64,000 nt of DNA from Vicia villosa (lineage: Eukaryota; Streptophyta; Magnoliopsida; Fabales; Fabaceae): NCBI RefSeq assembly GCF_029867415.1, contig NW_026705762.1:186001-250000 (forward strand), written 5' to 3'. Each line of letters starts with the position of its first letter. Within the stretch, counting starts at the first letter, position 1. The position numbers and the translations under genes were made by a program. Shown here in pieces: positions 45,480-56,200 of the stretch. Below the pieces are notes generated by a model. The model made no database searches. It was not told where the DNA came from and saw only the letters and a program-made list of their open reading frames with translations.

Positions 45480-46470
45480 TGTTAGCTGAAGATTTCATTT
45501 TATATTATTTATCCTTCGAAGAAGTAGAAAATCGAAGGAAAGATGGTTACTGATGGCCATCCCTTAAAAATAAAAGAATGGCTACTGATGGTCATGCTTC
45601 GAGAGTAAAGATTTCTAAGTTCACTATGAAGATAATGAATATTTAAAGCTAGTGAAAAGTATGTGTCTTCGGGGACTTAGACAAATTTGTAAATATATTC
45701 AAGTATTACTACTTAGCGTGTTTTTTTCGTAGTGTTTGTTTAATACACTGCCACGCGTCGAAGACAGACTCAGGCGGGAAGATTTGAAATTCGAAGACGG
45801 TTTCGTAACTGTCCAAGTAACAGATGGCATCGCTAGAAGTTTTTATGAGAAACGTGGCAGCAGATTAGTATAGGACCGTTAAGGTCGAAACTAGTATAAA
45901 TAGGAGTCTTAGTGTTAGGATTCTGTGTGTTCATTTTGTACAAATCACTCACATATTTACTCAAGTATCAAGCGTTAAGAGAAAGAGTTCGCTGAGAAAA
46001 TGTACGTATGACACCACCATTTTAATACATGTGTATTACCCTTTGCTTTTAAATATTTTCCAGAATTACTGCATTTCGTTTACTTCTTGCCATTTACATT
46101 TCTGTATCTTTACTTTAACGTCATTTACTTTCGAATTACTTTCATGTTATTTACTTTCAAAGTCTTTTACATTTCTGCAGTTTAAGATTCTTTACGTTTC
46201 AATAGTCCTTTTAATTTTCTATGTTATGTTACTTATCTTTTCGCTGAAATCACATTTATATATAACAAAGTGATTGTCAAGACTATTTGTTCTTTAATCG
46301 AACAACGCTTATTGAAGAAGACAAATAATGAATATGGTTCGAATGAACGTTGATGACAATCTTCTTGACTATGTGTCCTAGGATCAATCTAGTCGATCCT
46401 GCGAGTAACCAAATCATATTTATTATAGTTTGGAAGACTAGCGGTTGTTTACCGGAAATCACCGTAAACA
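45480..46470 (+). repeat. Element Y 3' LTR (991 bp)
   Basis: Starts TGTTAGCTGAAG and ends GTAAACA, followed by the target duplication CCTTA. The final 74 bp (46397-46470) have no partner in the 5' LTR because of the deletion there. TATA box TATAAATAGG at 45895-45904. Confidence 0.9.
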
Positions 46471-46475
46471 CCTTA

Positions 46476-47355
46476 ACCGTAAATCATCACAATATTTTCC
46501 AATAAAATGAAGCATGAAACACTTTGAATCATAAACTTAATGCATAAAAACTCTCAATACGTAAATTAACGGTAAATCAATCCATCACAATATAGCGATC
46601 CAGGGACGTATCCCTAACATAATAATTGTTTAGCTCCTCATACTGATAAAGGAAATAACACATGTAATTGTTGACATTACAAGAATTTATCGGTTGATGT
46701 GATCTCCAATTGCGAGTACTCTTGAAGATCTTCTTCCAAAACCCTTGCTCTCTCCTTCGTTCTCTGTGAATTTCTATCATCTATGATCCAAGATGTCCCC
46801 AATCCTCATAAGAATTAGGTTTAAATAGTGTTGATTCAAGTTTAAAACACGCAAAAAGTCCGAACTACCCTTGCTGAAGTTGAGGCTATCAAAAACATAA
46901 AAATTGGACAATTTGCTCGCGCCTGCCAACACGGGTCGTGTCCTATGACACGGGCACCCGTGTTGTCCCTCTGCCAATGCTATGGATGGAATTTTCCCCC
47001 CAGGCTTCCTGACACGGGCCGTGTCCGGTGACACGGGCACCCGTGTCAGGCCACTGACTTGCCACATTCCCTTTGTTTCCTCCTGCTTCCTGACACGGGC
47101 TGTGTCAGCCAACAATGGCACCCGTGTCAGGCCATTGTATGCGTCATATCTTTATTTTTTACTTCGAATCGCATTTGTTTGGTTCTGCATTTTTCTTACG
47201 GACTTTAGAGCATCAACCTGACACATAATTACTACCAAAACAAGCACCAAAGCACCTTAAATGGCATGAGTTTTTAATCATCAAAGCAAAACACATAAAT
47301 TCAACAAAACATTAAAAATAACAACGAAAACTATAAAAGACAGACAATTTTTTTA
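46476..47355 (-). repeat. Repeat X, right part (LTR-like)
   Basis: Continues X after the second copy of Y's target duplication CCTTA (46471-46475). It ends at 47355, followed by CCGAG (47356-47360), which matches CCGAG at 31772-31776. Its last bases are TTTA rather than CA, so the boundary is tentative. Read on the minus strand it has a TATTTAAA box followed by a purine-rich leader. It contains three copies of a palindromic GACACGGG...CCCGTGTC unit. Confidence 0.5.
46927..47130 (-). repeat. Three palindromic GACACGGG / CCCGTGTC units in repeat X
   Basis: Units at 46927-46965, 47009-47050 and 47091-47130, about 82 bp apart. Each has a CACGGGY-GTGTC part and an 8-bp inverted pair GACACGGG-CA-CCCGTGTC (the first and third slightly changed). 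The GC-rich words stand out from the AT-rich surroundings. Confidence 0.88.
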
Positions 47356-47360
47356 CCGAG

Positions 47361-48149
47361 ATGATGCGATTGTTGCTAAAAGATTGATGAAAACACAATA
47401 CAAATGGTGACTGATCACCGAGGTAAAATCTATTTCTCAACCTAATTAAAATTATTTATTTGTAGTAATTATTAAATAGTAGATATAATTACCATTTTGA
47501 GTTAAAAAGATATAATTACTATTCAAAAAATTTATAACTATGATTTTTATTAGGGTTTAACATTTTTCACCTACTATACCAAGGTCTTGGATCCGTCATT
47601 GGTTACAACTTTTCTTCTTTTTTGTTGCTCTTTCTGTCATAAAAGAACAATAATATTTGAGATGTGGTTGAATCCTTCTACTATGGTAGTAAGTGGTGGA
47701 TCAATTGCTTTTTATCTATGTTCTTGAACATGTGAAATGGTTAAAGTTCAAATACAGTACATCTCTTTGACTATTATATTTATAATTTTCTTTTAATTAT
47801 AATATATTCTTTAAAAATTAATACTAATAATTTGTTCTTTCTATGTTTACTTATTGTTGTTATTTGTTGTCTGTGTTTAAATCACAGTTTGTAGCATTTG
47901 GTTAGTGTTGTTTATGTGCACAAACCTATTAATAATTTTTTTGCTATGAAAACAAGTTATGACTCGTTGAACGGTAGGTTTTGGTATGATTTTTTGTGTG
48001 GGTATTTATAGTTATTTCAAGTGTTATAGCAATGGTGTTGGTACATTATGTTGATAGTATTTTAATAAGTGCATTTTGACATATCTTTTTAAACTTTGTA
48101 ATTCGACATTTAAAAAATTCTTTATTTTAATTTTGATTTTAATTATGTT
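47361..48149. other. AT-rich intergenic DNA right of the nest
   Basis: Starts with CCGAG-word sequence that may continue the host of the nest, then AT-rich DNA without a recognisable gene. Confidence 0.45.
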
Positions 48150-48535
48150 TTTAAATTGGGGTCATTGAGTTTTAGTTTATTTCTTTTACTTAATTTTAGA
48201 ATAAATTGTATTTTCACAATTAATCATTGTGTAAGTTATAACTTGAATTACAAGTATCAAATTGATGCATAAGAGTATGCATTGAAAAGCTACGAGAAAA
48301 GCTATAAATTAAATGTTGATAACAAAGACTAGTTCGAAACTCTATTTTTTATCAAATATTTGGTTTTTGTTAGCTACCTTGAAGTCTTGCTAATAAAAAT
48401 TGTTTTTGATTGGTTTGTCTTTTTTGGTCTAGTGTTCTTAGAATCCGAAATTTGTACTATTTATTTATATTTTTAGTAGAACTGGACGGTCATAAACAAA
48501 GAACACAAATTTTCAATATTTGACTGCCAAAAATT
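48150..48535 (+). repeat. Diverged direct duplication, left copy
   Basis: Matches about 49640-50015 with clear but low similarity; shared phrases include TTGAAGTCTTGCTAATAAAAA, ACGAGAAAA and TTTTTAGTAGAA(C/T)TGGA. The intact TRIM lies between the copies. The end of each copy has a T-rich run then TTTTTAGTAGAA, which resembles a 3' splice site, but no gene could be built. Confidence 0.65.
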
Positions 48536-48549
48536 ATAATATTGAAATG

Positions 48550-48840
48550 GAGAAAGCAGGTTTGGAGAAAAAACTTCTATTGCAACAACTTGAAGAGCTT
48601 AGGTTGGAAGCTTATGAGAACTCCATAATTTATAAGAAAAAACTTTGATCCAAGTAGATTGACCCTTTTATTGGTACTAAATTTTTTTACGATGCAGTAG
48701 AAATAAAAAGTGAAGATACTGATAAAGTTTTCAAATTCAATGGATAACGCCTCAATCTGTTCCATAAAAATTATGTGCTTGAACATGCAACAACAGAAGA
48801 GCTTTCCTTGAAAAAAATACCTACTTACAATGCAGTTTGA
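48550..48840 (+). pseudogene. Ty3/gypsy integrase C-terminal fossil, Athila-like
   Basis: One frame gives KLLLQQLEELRLEAYENS and IIYKKKL, then after two stops FFYDAVEIKSEDTDKVFKFNG, a stop, and RLNLF. The same order appears near the end of the intact Athila pol at about 19960-20260 ([20 protein letters not shown] ... VNGQRLKPY). The GPF-type core is missing, and there are several in-frame stops, so it is dead. Confidence 0.65.
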
Positions 48841-48986
48841 ACAAGGAGTTCCTTTTTCCTACTCTTATTTAATATTTGTTTCTTTCATTGAGAAAAATAT
48901 GTGATTTTAGTGTGGGGAAGGTATAATTTAGATTTTATAAGTAACATTTCCATTTCGTTATATATATCAAGTGTAGATGTTAAAGG

Positions 48987-49329
48987 TGTTAAATATGCTT
49001 GGATCTCAATCTCAAAAGCTAGCTCAAGAGGTGAAGTTGTCCTCACATATTTATACACCCAACAGTCCGGGAACCTAAGCAATGTGGGATTTCAAACAAA
49101 CTCACAAATACCAACTTCAACACCCACCCTCACGCCTAGCGTGGGCATGGGCCAAACGCCCACATTGCAGTCCTTAACCCGGCTCTGATACCAAGTTAAA
49201 TATGCTTGGATCTCAACCTCAAAAGCTAGCTCAAGAGGTGAGGTTGTCCTCACATATTTATACACCCAACAGTCCGGGAACCTAAGCAACGTGGGACTTC
49301 AAACAAACTCACAAATACCAACTTCAACA
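48987..49329 (-). mobile_element. TRIM: 343-bp miniature LTR retrotransposon (TSD AAAGG)
   Basis: Two 136-bp LTRs (48987-49122 and 49194-49329) flank 71 bp. On the minus strand: LTR TGTTGAAGTTGG..., PBS TGGTATCAGAGCC (49193-49181, a perfect tRNA-Met type), a purine tract GTGAGGGTGGG, then the second LTR. AAAGG flanks both sides (48982-48986 and 49330-49334). Each LTR has a TATAAATATG box on the minus strand. The inner LTR edge at 49194 reads A where T is expected, a single change. TRIMs carry no genes and rely on other elements. Confidence 0.95.
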
Positions 49330-49639
49330 AAAGGGTAGTGCTAACACTTGAAAGTTGAGAACATTTTTATATCATGTGAGGATCTCATCACTTATAATGC
49401 TTTATATGATTAATTTTCCCTCTTACTTGCTTTGTTGTCATAAGAAGTTGTTCATAATTATCATATTCCTTAAAGCATAGGATGAGGATTTGCTTGCCAC
49501 TTTGCATTCTTGAATATTTTTTGAAATGTAAGCTTTGTTTGGAAAGGCTTAAGTGAGGAGGGGAGGAGGGATTTGATCAGTGCACATTGGCACATATTTT
49601 TTGGTTTTGTACGCAGAAATTTTGAAAACTTTTTTAGTT

Positions 49640-50015
49640 TAATTTTAGTGTTTTTAGTTTGTTTTTAAACTTTGATTATAATTGATTTTTATTTTATTTC
49701 TTTTTACTTATTTTTCAAGTAAATTATATTTTGGTACTTGCTCGATATGCAAATCATAACTTGAGCTAGCTATGAGTATCATATTGACAAGTATGAGTCT
49801 GCGTTGGAAAATTACGAGAAAAAACTAAAGTTTTATGTTGATGTCAGATACTAGTCTATAATGATGATAAGTTAAATATTCAGTTTTCATGACCAAAATT
49901 GAAGTCTTGCTAATAAAAATATGTTTTGGGTCAATTTATATGTCAAATAGATACTTTTTTTGTTTTTTAGTAGAATTGGAGGGTCATAAAACAAAACATG
50001 AATTTGCAATAGAAC
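49640..50015 (+). repeat. Diverged direct duplication, right copy
   Basis: Partner of 48150-48535. Divergence by substitutions and small indels indicates an old duplication. Confidence 0.65.
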
Positions 50016-50829
50016 TTGAGAACAAAGCTTTATTTTTCTTCTCATGGCAAGCTAAACTAAGGATTGATCCACATTTTCGTCAAGACCATGAGGTTTTAAT
50101 GTTATTTCATTGATTCTATTTTTTTATTATTTAATTATATTGTTATTTTAATTCTTAATTCAAATGCTAAAAGAATTGATAGGATTTTATTTTGGCAGAA
50201 TATTGTTTCTTATGCCAGAATTCATAGGTTGTAGCTTTACGAGGCTTGATTTCTTAACAGAGATGTCAATTTGCATCCTCTAGCAGTGATCCGTATAGAA
50301 ATTTCTCTGTTTGAGACTCCAAAGATAAGGAAATTCCCCCTGAGCGGGTACGGGTACGGGGAACAAAATCCCCTAGGGAACTTCGAGGACGGAGACGGGG
50401 GACATATCCCCCGTCCCGCCAAAATTACCATAGTATCTTTGAAAATATATAACTATATGTTATTTTATTTGTATTTTCATATAAGTTTTTTATAAAAAAT
50501 TAAAATATATATGTAACATTAGTATAACAGGGAGATCAAAATTTTTATTCAAACTTTTTAATTTTGATGGTCAAGACCATCATAAGTATGGATTAAGTAT
50601 TGTTAAAACAATTGATTTTTACAGAGGATTAGGTTTTAAATTTCTTTGTTTTATATTTTTAATTAGTAATTCCAAATTGTCTGAACAGAACTCAAAATCT
50701 CTTCTTTTTTTAATTCTAAATTTAGGCTAATTTAATTAGAGGTTCTTGCGATATGACTTAAGTGTTATTTACCCTACGCGGAAGATGTTTAATTTATGTG
50801 GTTGTTTTTAAAAAAAATTATTTTAAAAA
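50016..50829. other. Intergenic DNA left of tRNA-Cys
   Basis: AT-rich except for a GC-rich patch at about 50336-50423 with GGGTACGGGTACGGGGA and GACGGGGGACATATCCCCCGTC, the latter a near-perfect inverted repeat. The patch resembles a fragment of a dispersed plant repeat. No gene is seen. Confidence 0.5.
50825..50829 (-). terminator. Pol III terminator of tRNA-Cys
   Basis: TTTTT on the minus strand directly after the last tRNA base. Confidence 0.8.
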
Positions 50830-50900
50830 GGGCCCAACCGGGTTCGAACCGGTGACCTCCTGATCTGCAGTCAAATGCTCTACCACTGAGCTATGGACCC
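50830..50900 (-). tRNA. tRNA-Cys (GCA)
   Basis: 71 bases forming a complete cloverleaf on the minus strand: acceptor GGGTCCA / TGGGCCC (one G-T pair), D arm GCTCAGTGGTAGAGC, anticodon loop CTGCAGA with anticodon GCA, T arm ACCGG-TTCGAAC-CCGGT. A box TAGCTCAGTGGTAGAG and B box GGTTCGAACCC are intact. Two T-G pairs in the anticodon stem are tolerated. It is the cytosolic plant type; the chloroplast trnC differs in its acceptor and D arm. No intron and no encoded CCA, as expected. It appears functional. Confidence 0.95.
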
Positions 50901-51599
50901 AATGATGATGTTTTGATCCAATTAATCTTGTGTAAAAATAGTCGCCTAAATTTCCTTGTTTGATACTTTCCTGTTTATTTACTATCTTACCTTTTCTCGT
51001 ATAGTAATTTGAATGTTTTTAATGATTACTTTCTTGTCATCCATGGCAGAAATCTTCATGCTTCCTTTTTTATAATACTATTTTATGTGCAATGTGCATA
51101 AGAAGTTCTATAATTAATTTATACTATATTAAATTTGTTTTTGAGATAAATTAGAGTAATTTCATTTGTCTTAATTAGGTTGGACATGAATTCCAACTCA
51201 CTATTGTTTCTATCCATAATCAACAATATAGACGTATGAAAATAATACTCTTTTACGGAAGAAATTTGATGATAATATGAACTCCCCTTTATACTCAACT
51301 AGACCTTATCTTTTTTGCTTTGTATTTTTGTCATCCAAGTAAATGTGAGCACATGATTGAATTTGAAGCAATCATATGATAAGTCTATCAAATTTGAATC
51401 AAATTCTAAATTATGATGTAATTTTTTTAGGTGAACAAGTTATGTTACAACCTGTTAAAGATCATTGCAACGACTACATTGAAGAGGTTCTTGAAAGTAT
51501 TTTTGAAAATACACTCTTAGGCTTTGAGAATGGATTATGTGATGAATTGAGGAAACTATAAGCTCAATATCCATTTGAAGAAATCAAACTATCATAATA
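50901..51599. other. Intergenic DNA right of tRNA-Cys
   Basis: AT-rich. A 61-codon open stretch at 51376-51561 (with PVKDHCNDYIEEVLES) precedes the RT fossil on the same strand and may belong to it, but I cannot match it to a domain. Confidence 0.4.
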
Positions 51600-52090
51600 A
51601 GGTGACAAACCTAAACCTATCTACACAAGTTCTTTTATTGATAAGGATTTAGAACAAGAAGTAGTAGAAATTCTTCGAGAGTGTAAGAATTATTTTGCTT
51701 GAAATTACAAAGATATGGCAGGTTTAGAATGAAGTTTGGTAGAACAAGGATTACCTTTGAAACTATGAAAGAATAAAATCAAACAAAGCTCGAAGATTTT
51801 TGCTCTAGAAGTAGTTTCAAAGATTAAAGTATAGATTAAAAGACTATTCGAGACCAAATTTATTCGAACTTCCATGTTCGTTAATTGTGCATCTAATATA
51901 GTTCATGTTATTAAGAAAAATTATTCTTATTTAAAGAGTTTTATATATTTTAGATATTTAAATATTGTTACTCCTAAAAATGGATACATCATTCCTATAA
52001 ATGATATGTTAATAGATTCAACATCTATTAATGAAGTTTTAATTCTTGTGGATAGCTATTCAAGGTATAATTAAATCTTCATTGTAGAAG
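51600..52090 (+). pseudogene. Ty3/gypsy (Tat-like) RT N-terminal fossil
   Basis: One frame reads the linker and start of a Tat-type RT: GDKPKPIYTSSFIDKD, VVEILRECKNYFA, YKDMAGLE, then a basic KQSS stretch and KFIRTSMF. A shifted part with PKNGYIIPINDMLID and LVDSYSRYN follows, in place of the palm motifs. Several stops interrupt it (about 51701, 51731, 51766). No YxDD is present. Confidence 0.65.
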
Positions 52091-52619
52091 AATATGAACC
52101 CAAAATGCAACATAAAGTGCATCTAACCATAAAATTTTGAGAAAACATTTCCATGAAATTATTGAAAATTTAAAAATTCATATCTAAATGAAATTTTGTA
52201 ATCATGAATATTACTTGAAATTGGATATAGGAAGTTAAAAATTATGAAGTATTTTCAAAATTCAAGTTTAACATGTGACTAAAAAAACAAGTTCTTATTC
52301 TATAACATATTCAACAAGGATTTATATAAACAGGTGCCTAATGTTACTTTTGCTAGATGTTTAGGGGAGGAATATGCCTATGTTGCATTACTAGAAGACA
52401 CCCATATTTATAAAGGTGGCAATAGGTGGTCATGACGTTCGTCATGTTTGTGGACCAAGGAAGTTTATTCAATATATCATGTATTCCAAAATATAAAGGA
52501 AGTTAATTTTACATCAAATTCATCAACCATACTATAGGGGAAGTCTTTGAATCTTTGAAAAATGATAACAAGACCTATAGGATATGTCTAAATCTCACTG
52601 GACAAACAAACTAGGGAAG

Positions 52620-52860
52620 AAATGAGAATCATTAGGGTGAAGTTATTGATTATTGAATGTAACTATGTTTACAATTGTATCCTAGGAAAGCCTGTTCTGG
52701 CCAGCATATGAGAAATCTCATCGACTGTCCACTTGAAGGTCAAATTTCACACCCTAGAGGACTAAATCATGATGGCAAAAACTGATTTAGTCTCATCAAG
52801 AACCTTTTTCATGGCCCTCCTTACTAAGAAACTGCTTACAAATGCCCCTATTTCTAAAGG
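52620..52860 (+). pseudogene. Ty3/gypsy protease C-terminal fossil
   Basis: A frame around 52640 reads VKLLIIECNYVYNCILGKPVLA, a stop, then ISSTVHLKVKFHT and LTKKLLTNAP, which is the region after the active site of a Ty3/gypsy retropepsin. It lies downstream of the RT fossil, the reverse of the normal order, so the two belong to different insertions or are rearranged. Sequence from 52091 to 52619 holds only scattered frames. Confidence 0.55.
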
Positions 52861-53510
52861 GAAGAGGATGAAGAAGCACTAGAACTAGATGTTCGCTTAG
52901 ATGAAACATTCCCCATATAAGTTGTGGGAAATAACAAAGTTGTACCAACATAAGTGTACTGGTCAAAAAGTACAAGTGTGCATGTTCCTCCTCCAAGGGC
53001 ATGGGGACTCAGAGGCCTTTGTAGGTATATTATACTTTATGGTGGTAAGGGCTTGCCCACGGCAGCGAGAAGCCCTGTACGGCGGTGTTTTTAGATGGTT
53101 TTAGAATACCTGATCACGAGAAGTGAGATGCTTTATATCAAAATGAAGCTTTGTATCATTTTAGATATGAGTTATGATTTGTCCATTATCCTCATAGAGG
53201 AGAAGTACTTATAGAGGCTTTTTGGGCCTATGGCTTACTAAACCCGTAGGGTCGGTAATTTCTCCCTTATAACCAAGGGAGGGATTGTTGACCAACTATT
53301 CTCAAAGGAATCATGTTGGACTCCTTCCCTTTTGACTCATAGGGTATAACGAGTTATATTCCCCCATGGCACACCTAGAATATGGGGCCAAAAATTGCAG
53401 AGGTGCATACATATTATCAATCCTCAGGGCGTACCCCTTTTATTTGTTGGGAAGTCGCCTGGGCGACAGTACCCTTAAGCGGGAGTGCCAGAGTCGCCTT
53501 TGTCTAGAAC

Positions 53511-53513
<3 letters not shown>
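52861..53513. other. Unassigned sequence
   Basis: GC content is higher than around it, with short frames only. Phrases such as GTCGCCTGGGCGAC (an inverted repeat, about 53454) occur. No domain recognised. Confidence 0.4.
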
Positions 53514-53566
<53 letters not shown>

Positions 53567-53809
53567 CATATCATATGAGAATGACATATTTATATGAGAA
53601 TATGAGAATAAATCTAAATCATTGGATTTTAAAATAAATGGTGGAGATTATGGGTGAATCTTTTTTTTCTCTCTCCTACTTCATTTATTTCAAGATACAA
53701 GAGAGAGAAAAAAAAGATTTACTCATAATCTCCACCTTTTATTTTAAAATGCAATGGTTCAGATTCATTCTCACATTCTCATATAAATATGTCATTCTCA
53801 TATGATATG

Positions 53810-53871
<62 letters not shown>
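53514..53871. repeat. TA microsatellite split by a MITE
   Basis: TA runs of about 48 bp (53514-53562) and about 58 bp (53814-53871) stand on both sides of the MITE at 53563-53813, as if it had inserted in one TA tract. Confidence 0.92.
53563..53813. mobile_element. Foldback MITE (about 250 bp) in TA repeat
   Basis: The two halves are inverted copies of about 115 bp, starting AGGGCATATCATATGAGAAT at both ends, with a small loop near 53680. A TA target site suits Stowaway/Tc1-mariner MITEs, but any TA duplication cannot be told from the flanking TA tract. Non-coding. Confidence 0.8.
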
Positions 53872-55036
53872 CATTACAATAAGTGCACAGGAAATTACAA
53901 ATAAATGATCCAATGTAATATGCCATCACGATCTTCCTGACAGGGATCCGTAAAAAACCAATGACATTAGAGTATAATTACTCGAGTTTATGCTCAATGC
54001 ATTAACAAAATTCCTATAATGAAACCATGATTTATTTACGTGGTCAAAAAAATAGATGACATGCCTGATGCCTAAAATGGCATACCACAACTTGGCGCTT
54101 TGGGACATTTTTCTATATATTGTGTGTTGCACCCCAAAATTTGCCCTCTTAATTTGAGCTATAAGTTATTAACGACGTTTATTTCGTCGTTCGAAAAGTG
54201 AAAAAATAACAATAAGGAGTTCTTGGGGTTTTAAAGAGATGCAATGTAAAAATGGTTCAAGCGGTGAAAATACGAGAAAATTCATAAATACCATTTGGAA
54301 GGTGATACGAGCTGAATTCCCGCGAGGTCCCGACTTTTTCGACGATATCTACAACTTTTGTGTTCGGCTCGGAAGCCAACTCTTTGAGGAAAGTAGTCGA
54401 AATTGGAAAATTACTTGGATTTTTATAAAGAAAAGAGTGCTGAATGTAGGGTTTCAGATCTCGGAAAATTCATATCTTCTAATCCGCTAGTCGGATTAGC
54501 TCGAAAATTTAACTGGAGCTTCGTGCTATCATTACCAAGATTTCATATGTTCAGACCGTTGGCTGATTATGCACCGAAAACTCCCAGCATTTTAAGGATC
54601 GTCACGGTCTTTCGGTAAAAAGTGTGTTTTCGAGTATGTCGCGCCGAGTTTGAAAATTCATAACTTCTTCGATTTTTATCGTATGAAGCCCATTCTGGCG
54701 GCATTCTTTCGGAAATTTCGTTAGCTTCGATTCTTCGTCACACATACTTGTTCAGATTTTGAGCCGAAGATGGAGTTTTATCGAGTTCTTTGAGCGGTAC
54801 GCGCAAAATTCTGCACAGTCGCGCCAGATGAATCGGCATTTCTCGTCATTCAAATGCGCGTAATTTCTTTGTCGCTTATCCGATTGAGACGATTCTCGTG
54901 GCTACGATCCATAATTTTAGTCATCTTCGGGTTGACGTCGGTCCTATTCTCAAACTTCGCACCGATTTGCTTTTCCTCGAAAACGAGCAAAAAAAAGAGA
55001 TAATTAAGGGCGTTTTGGGCATTTCTCTACCTCTAC

Positions 55037-55044
55037 TATATAAG
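55037..55044 (+). promoter_or_regulatory. TATA box of solo LTR 2
   Basis: TATATAAG followed by a C/T-rich leader-like stretch (55045-55110), about 0.9 kb from the LTR start. Confidence 0.5.
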
Positions 55045-56200
55045 TCATTTATCTTCACATTCTCTCATAACTTCATTTTCACCCAAAAGATCAAAAACAC
55101 TTTCTCTCAATTTTCTCTCAATTTTCTTGGATCAAAACTACAAAAACTCACAAAACCTTCATCAATCTTCGTCAATTCAAGATCAAATCTCAAGAACAAA
55201 TGAAGATCAAAGCAAGAATCAAGAGTTTCCTTCCTTGTTGATCATCAAAATCGGATCTCTTCCCTCTCTCCAAGGCTTGCGCCCCACTCTCTCCCTCACC
55301 TCTCTCGGATTTCGTTCGCGTCGTGTTCGCATTCGTGTTCATCCGATCACTTTCTCTTTGTTCGATCCGGTAAATTCACTCTAAACCTTGCTAGATCATT
55401 GATTTTATTGCTTAATTCGACATTGATCATGATGATTTTTGATTGTGGATGATGGATCTATGATAGTTGATGATGATAATTGCTTGTTGATTGAATGATT
55501 CGTGTTGATCTTGTTTATTTGATTGAATTCGAGATTTACCGGTGAATTGTTGTTGATGATACATACATGTTGCTTATGATGCAAGAAATCACATACTAAG
55601 TGTTTGATTATTTGAGTGTTTGAAGCATATGTGCTTAATTTTGAGTTTTTACATGATAAGTGTTTGTTGAAATGCTTAATTGAGATCTTTGAGTGAGAAT
55701 TCATGGAGCCTTGTGGTTTTTGAACCTTAATTGTTGCTACTTGTTGATAATGATCAAATCCGGAATTGGTTGAAATCTCTCTTTATCACTTGCACCATAC
55801 TTGTTCATGTCTTGTAGCATGTCGCATGTCGACTCGTTGCCATTGTTTACATTTGCCAAAGCATGAAATGTTTGTTAACAAGGTGCTTAAAGTGTGCACT
55901 CATTGATATTGATATGTGAAGTCATGGTTAATCGTGAATGCTTGATCTTGCTTTCGATGCTCATACATGCTAATTCATGCTCTTGGTGTGACACCGACGC
56001 GTCGATTGTTGGCATATATCTTGGTGTTTTATTTCATGTTTGAGTTGAATCTCATTTGTTGCACAAAATGAAGGATTTTGGCCCTTAAGTGCATGTTTTA
56101 TCATTGCTCGCATGACGGTTGTTTGTGGTGGTTTGTATTTCGATTGCTCGGGCGAGAATTTGGGTTTTTTGCTATTTTTGCCTGTGTAGGTCGACCTATG

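Larger units (their letters stand above)
32297..46470 (+). mobile_element. Element Y: LTR retrotransposon interrupted by Z (TSD CCTTA)
   Basis: 5' LTR 32297-33207 and 3' LTR 45480-46470 are direct copies. CCTTA flanks the whole unit (32292-32296 and 46471-46475). A purine tract stands directly before the 3' LTR. The only surviving interior is 43666-45479, which holds an antisense plant-mobile-domain ORF. The left interior with PBS, and the last 74 bp of the 5' LTR, are missing at the junction with Z. The shared LTR part has only three substitutions and one 6-bp indel in about 911 bp, so Y is young. Lineage cannot be fixed without pol; the antisense extra ORF near the 3' LTR would suit a Tat-type Ty3/gypsy element. 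Confidence 0.87.

Noticed and set aside
33207..45480. Reading the whole block between the two Y LTRs as one normal element interior
   Set aside because: Most of it is element Z on the opposite strand with its own LTR, PBS and PPT; no PBS follows the left Y LTR.
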